Assembly (NCBI GenBank): GCA_021783685.1
Contig: JAJXTQ010000072.1
Span: 1-8,205 of the forward strand
Length of the DNA stretch: 8,205 bases
Origin: Pseudomonadota bacterium
GTDB lineage: Bacteria > Pseudomonadota > Gammaproteobacteria > UBA5335
Direction of reading: 5' to 3'
Shown: piece after piece, positions 1-4,549 of the stretch
Position numbering within the stretch: position 1 is the first letter of the stretch
How the letters are laid out: each line of letters starts with the position of its first letter
Translations under genes and position numbers: made by a program
The notes under the pieces: generated by a model
Database searches by the model: none
Seen by the model: only the letters and a program-made list of their open reading frames with translations
Told to the model about the DNA's origin: nothing

Positions 1-1
1 C

Positions 2-172
2 TGCCTGTGGGTGGGCGTGTGGGGCGTCGGACCGTATCAATTGACCGCCCATGCTGCGAAACTGCACGCGATCTGGGCCCGGATCAACCCGATCATGGTC
101 CTGCTCGTGGTCGGGGCCGTCGTCGTGCTCGGAGTCTGGCTATGGCGGCCCGATCGGGCCGGCCGGAAGTAA
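2..172 (+). CDS. C-terminal end of a multi-pass membrane protein (possibly DedA-like), 5' part outside the window
   Basis: The frame beginning at base 2 stays open for 56 codons and stops at TAA 170-172. The peptide starts CLWVGVWGVGPYQ and has a long hydrophobic helix (about residues 30-49, INPIMVLLVVGAVVVLGVWL), then a basic cytoplasmic-looking tail WRPDRAGRK. This pattern, a Trp/Gly-rich membrane stretch, a short amphipathic linker, a final helix and an Arg-rich end, resembles the end of DedA/SNARE-associated membrane proteins. Too little is visible to assign the family. The next gene begins 4 nt downstream and its ribosome binding site GGAAG lies inside the last codons here, so the two genes are probably co-transcribed. 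That this is a real gene end is fairly sure; the DedA label is a guess. Confidence 0.65.
   Translation, partial: CLWVGVWGVGPYQLTAHAAKLHAIWARINPIMVLLVVGAVVVLGVWLWRPDRAGRK
165..169 (+). promoter_or_regulatory. Ribosome binding site deciding the TTG start of the MFS gene
   Basis: GGAAG lies 7 nt before TTG 177 and inside the last codons of the upstream membrane-protein gene. It supports the TTG start over the ATG at 51. Confidence 0.55.
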
Positions 173-176
173 GTTC

Positions 177-1430
177 TTGAGCACCACGTTCCGATCCCTG
201 CGCCACCACAATTACCGGGTTTGGGCGGCGGGAGCGATCGTCTCCAACGTCGGCACCTGGATGCAGCGCACCGCCCAGGACTGGATGGTGCTCACCCAGC
301 TTACGCACCACGACGCAACGGCGGTGGGGATCGTCATGTCCCTGCAATTCGGCCCCCAGCTCCTGCTGATGCCGATCGCCGGCCCGACCGTCGACCGGGT
401 GGACCGCCGCACCCTGCTCCTGATCACCCAGAGCGCCATGAGCGCGCTGGCCTTCCTGCTGGGAGCGCTTGCGCTGTCCGGATCCGTCGCACTGTGGCAC
501 GTCTATGTGCTGGCGTTGCTGCTGGGCTGCGTCAGCGCGTTCGACGCCCCGGCGCGCCAGACCTTCGTCAACGACCTGGTCACCAATGCCGACATCGCCA
601 ACGCGGTGGCACTCAATTCGACGTCCTTCCACGCGGCGCGCCTGGTTGGCCCGGCAGCGGCCGGCATCCTGATCGCCAAGCTCGGCACCGGATGGGCGTT
701 CCTGTTCAACGGTGCGTCGTTCGGTGCCGTGCTGCTTTCCCTGGCATCGCTGCGCACGGCGGAACTGCATCCGCGCAGCCGGCCCGCGGAGAGCCGCGGC
801 CATGCGCGGGAAGGATTCCGCTATGTCCTCGCCCGCCCGGACCTGATCACCGCGCTCGTCATGATGTTCCTGGTCAGCACGTTCGGACTGAACTTCGCGA
901 TCTTCATTCCGACCATGGCGGTGGAAGCATTCCACGTCGGCGCCGCGCAGTTCGGCTCCTTGGCGTCGCTCATGGGAATCGGCGCCGTCGCGGGCGGCCT
1001 GTTCTCGGCGCGGCAGGAGCACCCCCGGATGGGCATCCTGCTGGCCGGCGCGGCGGCGTTCGGCATCACTGCCGCCTGCGCCGCGCTGGCTCCGAACATG
1101 CTGTGGTTCGGATGCGCCCTCGTTGCAACTGGAACGGCCGTGCAGCTCTACATGACCTCGACCAACAGCCTCATCCAGACGTCCACGGACCCGGCGATGC
1201 GGGGCCGCGTGATGGCGATCCTGCTGGCGGTGATCATGGGCTGCACGCCGCTGGGGGCGCCCATCGTCGGCTGGATCGCCGACACCTTCGGCCCGCGCTG
1301 GGCGCTGGGCGTCGCAGCGGCATCGGGAATCGCGGCAACCTTCATCGGCCTCCGGTACCGGAGGAAGAACCGGATTCCGCCACCCTTGCCCGCACCCCCG
1401 CCCGCTCCCGCAAGCGGGGGAACCCCGTGA
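177..1430 (+). CDS. MFS_3 family (EntS-like) major facilitator exporter
   Basis: A 417-residue, roughly 12-helix inner-membrane secondary transporter. Seen: an N-terminal FRSLRHHNYRVW segment before the first helix, a motif-A-like loop GPTVDRVDRR (about 69-78), the family-typical AFDAPARQTFVNDLV (about 121-135), NSTSFHAARLVGPAAAG (147-163), and MRGRVMAI (341-348) before the last helices. These match the MFS_3 (enterobactin exporter/EntS-like) group of drug or metabolite efflux proteins; the substrate cannot be read from sequence. The C-terminus (about 400-417) is an unusual Pro/Ala-rich tail, PPPLPAPPPAPAS. The chosen start is TTG 177, because GGAAG at 165-169 sits 7 nt upstream and the product then begins just before the conserved first helix. 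An in-frame ATG at 51 would add 42 residues of non-membrane sequence overlapping the upstream gene. It faces the hopanoid operon with 4 nt between stops. The family is quite sure; a link to hopanoids is not shown. Confidence 0.9.
   Translation: MSTTFRSLRHHNYRVWAAGAIVSNVGTWMQRTAQDWMVLTQLTHHDATAVGIVMSLQFGPQLLLMPIAGPTVDRVDRRTLLLITQSAMSALAFLLGALALSGSVALWHVYVLALLLGCVSAFDAPARQTFVNDLVTNADIANAVALNSTSFHAARLVGPAAAGILIAKLGTGWAFLFNGASFGAVLLSLASLRTAELHPRSRPAESRGHAREGFRYVLARPDLITALVMMFLVSTFGLNFAIFIPTMAVEAFHVGAAQFGSLASLMGIGAVAGGLFSARQEHPRMGILLAGAAAFGITAACAALAPNMLWFGCALVATGTAVQLYMTSTNSLIQTSTDPAMRGRVMAILLAVIMGCTPLGAPIVGWIADTFGPRWALGVAAASGIAATFIGLRYRRKNRIPPPLPAPPPAPASGGTP
1383..1409 (-). other. Putative G-quadruplex motif on the minus strand, 3' of the hopanoid operon
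   Basis: On the + strand five runs of three to five C (1383-1385, 1389-1391, 1395-1399, 1401-1403, 1407-1409) are separated by loops of 1-3 nt. Read on the - strand this fits the G3+N1-7 quadruplex pattern with one spare G-run. On the + strand it encodes the Pro-rich tail of the MFS protein, so codon content alone could explain it. On the - strand it starts 25 nt past the stop codon of the last operon gene, where it would lie in the 3' untranslated RNA. Folding is inferred, not shown. Confidence 0.45.
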
Positions 1431-1434
1431 ACGG

Positions 1435-1929
1435 TCAGTAGCCCGTCCGCTCCTCGCGATCGAAGATCGCGCGCAGGTCCCGCGGGAAATGTCCCGCCGC
1501 GCAATCGGCCGACGACGGATTGCCGGTCTCGGCGCCATGGGCCATCATGAGCTGCTCGTCCAGGTCTTCCATCTTGGCCACCGCGCGATAGAACTGCACC
1601 CCGCCCCACGGGCTGATGTTGCCCTTCTTGTCGCCGTAGGCCTGCTGCGCGGTCCGCAACAGGGTACGGATGCTGGTCTGGACCTGCAAGGTCATGTCGA
1701 CCGGCTTGATGAGATCACAGCGCACGGCCAGATCCATGGAGCGCAGCGTGTCGAGCAACGCGCGGTTCTCGACCTGGAAAAACACATCGTTGTCCGCGAA
1801 GTGACCGCCGTGCGTCCGATCCATGGTCTCGGACATGGTCGGCGCCGCGTGCGCCCCGAGCATGAACAGACCCAGAATCGACCCGGCGAGCAACTCCCGA
1901 AACCGCAACCCTGTCATCGCGCATTTCAT
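1435..1929 (-). CDS. Unrecognised small secreted protein, last gene of the hopanoid operon
   Basis: A 164-residue protein whose family I do not recognise. Start ATG 1929 is chosen because a strong ribosome binding site, AGGAGA, lies 6 nt upstream and the product then opens with a signal peptide: KCAMTGLRFR as n-region, LLAGSILGLFMLG as hydrophobic core, and AHA (about 26-28) as a signal peptidase I site. The mature part of about 136 residues is soluble and probably mainly helical. A Met/His/Asp-rich start (TMSETMDRTHGGHFADND) leads to predicted helices around 53-69, 80-98 and 113-131. Two mature cysteines, C71 and C143, could form a disulphide in the periplasm. There is no CxxCH heme site and no lipobox. 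The gene begins 13 nt after mlaA, so it is very likely co-transcribed with the hopanoid transport genes. A role as an accessory periplasmic factor of that system is inference from position only. A general periplasmic protein carried along by chance is the alternative. Confidence 0.8.
   Translation of the reverse strand: MKCAMTGLRFRELLAGSILGLFMLGAHAAPTMSETMDRTHGGHFADNDVFFQVENRALLDTLRSMDLAVRCDLIKPVDMTLQVQTSIRTLLRTAQQAYGDKKGNISPWGGVQFYRAVAKMEDLDEQLMMAHGAETGNPSSADCAAGHFPRDLRAIFDREERTGY
1455..1471 (-). other. Perfect 7-bp hairpin at the convergent gene ends
   Basis: CGCGATC and GATCGCG flank a 3-nt loop (GAA on +, TTC on -). It lies in the last codons of the secreted-protein gene and 24 nt beyond the stop of the MFS gene. 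No T-run follows on either strand, so it is not a standard intrinsic terminator. It could still mark or protect a transcript end. The function is unproven. Confidence 0.3.
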
Positions 1930-1935
1930 GATCTG

Positions 1936-1941
1936 TCTCCT
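1936..1941 (-). promoter_or_regulatory. Ribosome binding site of the small secreted protein gene
   Basis: AGGAGA on the - strand, 6 nt before ATG 1929 and just past the mlaA stop codon. It fixes the start and excludes the longer open frame reaching back into mlaA. Confidence 0.7.
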
Positions 1942-1942
1942 A

Positions 1943-2806
1943 TCATTTTTCTGTACGTGTGGTCGGCGACCCAGGCTTCGGATCGGTTCCGATTGTAGCC
2001 GCGGCCGGCACGGCCGCCGAGGTTCCGGCCGCAGGCAGGCCATTCTGCGATGCGGGCGCAACCGCATCCGGAAATTCGGCCGCGGTTGCGCTCACGTCGG
2101 AACCGCGGACCAGATACGCCTGATGCTGCAGCCAGGCGCTGCGCGCGAAGTCGTAGGGCGAGAGCGCGTCCTGCACCATCTGCACCGCACCGCGGCTGGT
2201 ATATCCCTCGTTGATCGTCCCCACGGTCGCGATACTCCACTGCGCCGGCACGCTTTGGACGTAATAGAACGGGCTGAGGAAAATTTCCGCCGGAACGCCC
2301 GGCAGGCTGCGCAGGGAGGACGGACCGAAGAACGGCAGGACCAGATAGGGGCCCTGCGGCAAGCCCCAAACGCCCAGGGTCACGCCGAGGCCGTTCTCGT
2401 GCGGGGGCAGGTCGAAGCGGCCCGCGACGTCGAACAAGCCGGCAATGCCGAAGATCGTGTTGCAGACGAAGCGGCCCACATCGGACAACCCCTGGTGTAT
2501 GCGCAGCTGCAGAAAATCGTTGAGCGCGACATAGGGCATCTCGGCGTTGGCGAAAAAATGGGCGATCCCGGCGCGCACGGGCTGCGGTGTCACCCGTTCA
2601 TAGCCGCGCCCAAGGGGCTCGAACACATGGTTGTAGAGCCCCATGTTGAGGTCGAACATCTTCCGGTTCATCGGCTCCCACGGATCGGAGATGTCCGCCC
2701 CGCCGGACTGTGCAGCCGTCGTCCGCGATGCCGACGTCGTCGCGCAGCCCTGCAGGGCAACTGCCAGGACCGCCAGCGCAACGGCCCGGGTTCCGCGCCG
2801 CGCCAC
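1943..2806 (-). CDS. mlaA: MlaA/VacJ family outer-membrane lipoprotein
   Basis: A 287-residue lipoprotein. In characterised bacteria MlaA sits in the outer membrane as a ring-shaped channel and takes mislocalised phospholipid from the outer leaflet for hand-over to MlaC. Seen: a basic n-region, a hydrophobic core AVALAVLAVAL and a lipobox LQGC with the lipidated Cys at 21; then the family signature DPWEPMNRKMFDLN (41-54), FFANAEMPYVALNDFLQ (84-100) and LGVWGLPQGPYLVLPFFGPSS (144-164). The domain ends near 235 and an Ala/Pro/Thr-rich tail follows. In place of the usual GPS..RD the sequence reads GPSSLRS (161-167). The start is GTG 2806, 2 nt after the hpnM stop, with GAGG 10 nt upstream; the frame is open further back into hpnM but those residues do not fit the family. 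No mlaFEDB genes are visible. Next to hpnM and hpnN, it may accept or deliver hopanoids instead of, or besides, phospholipids. That is inference. Confidence 0.93.
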   Translation of the reverse strand: MARRGTRAVALAVLAVALQGCATTSASRTTAAQSGGADISDPWEPMNRKMFDLNMGLYNHVFEPLGRGYERVTPQPVRAGIAHFFANAEMPYVALNDFLQLRIHQGLSDVGRFVCNTIFGIAGLFDVAGRFDLPPHENGLGVTLGVWGLPQGPYLVLPFFGPSSLRSLPGVPAEIFLSPFYYVQSVPAQWSIATVGTINEGYTSRGAVQMVQDALSPYDFARSAWLQHQAYLVRGSDVSATAAEFPDAVAPASQNGLPAAGTSAAVPAAATIGTDPKPGSPTTRTEK

Positions 2807-2808
2807 CC

Positions 2809-3456
2809 TCAGTGCGCCTCGCGTGCCAGGCGCGCGGTATAGCGCTTCAAGCCCGCGATCAATCCGGGGAATCCCTGGGTATCGAGAAGATGGGTGAACT
2901 CCGCATGCTTCAACGCCAGGTCGCTCACGCCGTCGGCGACGACGTTGACGATGCGCCATTGCCCGCCGGTCGACTGCATCAGGTAATCGAGGCGATGGGC
3001 CGTGCCGTCCGATTCGGTCAGCACGGTGTAGACCACCGCCCGGTCCGACCGCAGCGACTGGACGGACTTGATGGAAAACCGCTCGCCCGCATAGCCGTCG
3101 AACCGCGCGGCGTAGGTCGCGATGGTGTAGTCGGTCAGCGCCGCGATGAATTCCTGCTGCTGCGCCGGAGTGAACCGGGTCCAATGCGGACCCAGCACCA
3201 GTCCCGCAACGGCGGAAAAGTCGTAGGCGCGCCCGACCATCGGCGCGAGGTTGCGGTAGCGCCCGGCATAGCCCAACGCCTTGGCCTGTTTCATCGTCGC
3301 CAGCAAGGCATCGTCGAGTTGCCCGATAAGGGCCCGCGGGGCATCGGCGGCGGTCGATGTCGCCGGCCCGGCAGGGGTCGCCTCGGCAATCATCGGCGCC
3401 ACGAAGACGGACAGGCATCCGGAAAGAAAAAGCAGGAACAGTTTTTTCGTCACCAT
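2809..3456 (-). CDS. hpnM: HpnM, periplasmic MlaC/Ttg2D-like lipid carrier of the hopanoid cluster
   Basis: A 215-residue exported protein of the MlaC (toluene tolerance Ttg2D) family. MlaC proteins carry a lipid through the periplasm, and HpnM is the version found in hopanoid clusters. Seen: signal peptide VTKKLFLLFLSGCLSVFVAP ending near AEA (24-26), then the domain with LGPHWTRFTPAQQQEFIAAL (88-107), TYAARFDGYAGERF (114-127) and the beta-strand part AHRLDYLMQSTGGQWRIVNV (153-172). The length is normal for the family. The start ATG 3456 is taken because AGGAA lies 5 nt upstream and the signal peptide begins there; the frame is open upstream to 3558 but that part is not signal-like and would overlap hpnL. 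It is 64 nt from hpnL, the widest gap in the operon, and mlaA follows after 2 nt. A carrier next to an outer-membrane MlaA suggests they act as a pair. Confidence 0.92.
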   Translation of the reverse strand: MVTKKLFLLFLSGCLSVFVAPMIAEATPAGPATSTAADAPRALIGQLDDALLATMKQAKALGYAGRYRNLAPMVGRAYDFSAVAGLVLGPHWTRFTPAQQQEFIAALTDYTIATYAARFDGYAGERFSIKSVQSLRSDRAVVYTVLTESDGTAHRLDYLMQSTGGQWRIVNVVADGVSDLALKHAEFTHLLDTQGFPGLIAGLKRYTARLAREAH

Positions 3457-3461
3457 GTGGA

Positions 3462-3466
3462 TTCCT
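3462..3466 (-). promoter_or_regulatory. Ribosome binding site of hpnM
   Basis: AGGAA on the - strand, 5 nt before ATG 3456, inside the 64-nt hpnL-hpnM spacer. The spacer shows no convincing -35/-10 pair and no terminator hairpin followed by a T-run. Confidence 0.55.
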
Positions 3467-3520
3467 GGATATGGACGACCGCCGAGGATCCCCGACGGGC
3501 CCGCACTGCAAACTCGCATT

Positions 3521-4549
3521 TCAAACGGGATCCCGCTCCGCGGAGACCTTCTCTGCACCGGTCTCGGTACGCCAGCGGCGCCGCAGATTATGCCCTTCCA
3601 GCGCCTGCCACGACAGCAGGAACGGCAGCCCGAACGCCAGTTCGCGGAACCGGCGCGCCAGGGAGTAGGCCAACGCCACCGCCGGCGAAATGCCCACGGC
3701 CGCGCCGAGCAGCAGGAAGCCGCCCTCCTGGACCCCCAGACCCACCGGCACGATGAAGGTCGCGCTGCGCAGTGCCAGCCCGAGGCTCTCGAGCATGAGC
3801 GCCCCCGAAAACGCGACCGGATGCCGCAAGAGGCGGAATGTGACCCAGGCCTCGAAGGCGCTGGCGAACAGGCCCGCCAGTTGCCAGAACAGGCTGGACA
3901 CCAGGGCGCCGTGCCGGCCGTACAGGATGCGGACCGTTTCGTCGAGGCGTCCCATGTTGGCCGCCCATTCGTGGTGCCGCCCCAGAATCGCCTGGATCAG
4001 CCGTTCCAGCATCTGGAACAGCCCCCACTGATGCTGCAACATGATGAACACCACGATGACCGGCGCGACGATCGCGACGCCGACCAGCGCATCGGTGACG
4101 ATCGCATGGTCGCGCACGGAATGCGCCAGGATCGCGATCCCGACCAGCGTGAAGGTCAACTGGCTCACGAGGGTCAGCGAAACCTCCACCACCACGCTCG
4201 CCGCCGCGACATCCCAGGCCACGCCGCGGCGCGCCACCAGACGGATCCCAACCAGTTCCCCGCCCACCCGGGCGACCGGCAGCAGACCGTTGATCGACTC
4301 GCGGATGCCCCCGATCCACAACAGGAACGGGAAACCGGCCCGCGGTTCGCCGCGCAGCAGCCGGCGCCAACCCACGACGTCCAGCGCGATCGGCAGCAGG
4401 TGGAGCGGCACCAGCCAGAGCAGCGTCCAGCCAGCCGTCGCGAGCATGGCGAAAATTCCGCCCGCCCCTTCCCGGATCACCAATACCGTCGCCACCGCCA
4501 CGCCGAGCAGTCCGGCGACGAACATCCCGAAATGCGCGATGCGCTTCAT
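3521..4549 (-). CDS. hpnL: HpnL, multi-pass membrane protein of the LPG-synthase transmembrane family
   Basis: A 342-residue inner-membrane protein with about eight hydrophobic helices. It belongs to the lysylphosphatidylglycerol synthase TM-region/UPF0104 group, in the hopanoid-associated HpnL branch. Seen: first helix MFVAGLLGVAVATVLV (9-24), the family signature RESINGLLPVARVGGELVG (83-101), and the C-terminal signature VPVGLGVQEGGFLLLGAAVG (267-286) followed by SLARRFRELAFGLPFLLSWQ (296-315). The tail (about 320-342) is basic, hydrophilic and probably cytoplasmic. The biochemical role of HpnL is not established; relatives act on or flip lipids, so movement of a hopanoid or lipid across the inner membrane is a reasonable guess. 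ATG 4549 overlaps the hpnN stop as ATGA, with GGAAG 4 nt upstream, which suggests coupled translation. The frame is open far upstream (to 5296) only as a GC-rich shadow of hpnN. Confidence 0.92.
   Translation of the reverse strand: MKRIAHFGMFVAGLLGVAVATVLVIREGAGGIFAMLATAGWTLLWLVPLHLLPIALDVVGWRRLLRGEPRAGFPFLLWIGGIRESINGLLPVARVGGELVGIRLVARRGVAWDVAAASVVVEVSLTLVSQLTFTLVGIAILAHSVRDHAIVTDALVGVAIVAPVIVVFIMLQHQWGLFQMLERLIQAILGRHHEWAANMGRLDETVRILYGRHGALVSSLFWQLAGLFASAFEAWVTFRLLRHPVAFSGALMLESLGLALRSATFIVPVGLGVQEGGFLLLGAAVGISPAVALAYSLARRFRELAFGLPFLLSWQALEGHNLRRRWRTETGAEKVSAERDPV

Noticed and set aside
51..176. Upstream ATG start at 51 for the MFS gene
   Set aside because: It would add 42 Ser/Gly/Pro-rich residues overlapping the upstream gene; TTG 177 has a ribosome binding site and fits the family start.
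1455..1497. Two hairpins (1455-1471 and 1482-1497) as an intrinsic bidirectional terminator
   Set aside because: No T-run follows either stem on either strand, and both lie in coding sequence.
93..1538. Long open frame of 481 codons opposite the MFS gene
   Set aside because: The product is Arg/Gly/Gln-rich without domains or membrane segments and mirrors a well-supported MFS gene; it is a GC-driven shadow.
1435..1929. Small secreted protein as a c-type cytochrome or metal chaperone
   Set aside because: There is no CxxCH motif, and the few His/Met residues near the mature start do not form a known metal motif.
1823..2842. + strand open frame of 339 codons opposite mlaA
   Set aside because: Arg/Gly/His-rich shadow of mlaA with no signal, domain or start context.
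3415..3456. Lipobox-like LSGC at residues 11-14 of HpnM, suggesting a lipoprotein
   Set aside because: The Cys is in the middle of the hydrophobic core, which runs on to about residue 22, and a signal peptidase I site follows at AEA; MlaC-like proteins are soluble.
2807..3511. N-terminal extension of MlaA back through hpnM
   Set aside because: The lipoprotein signal peptide begins at GTG 2806; upstream residues are a shadow of hpnM.
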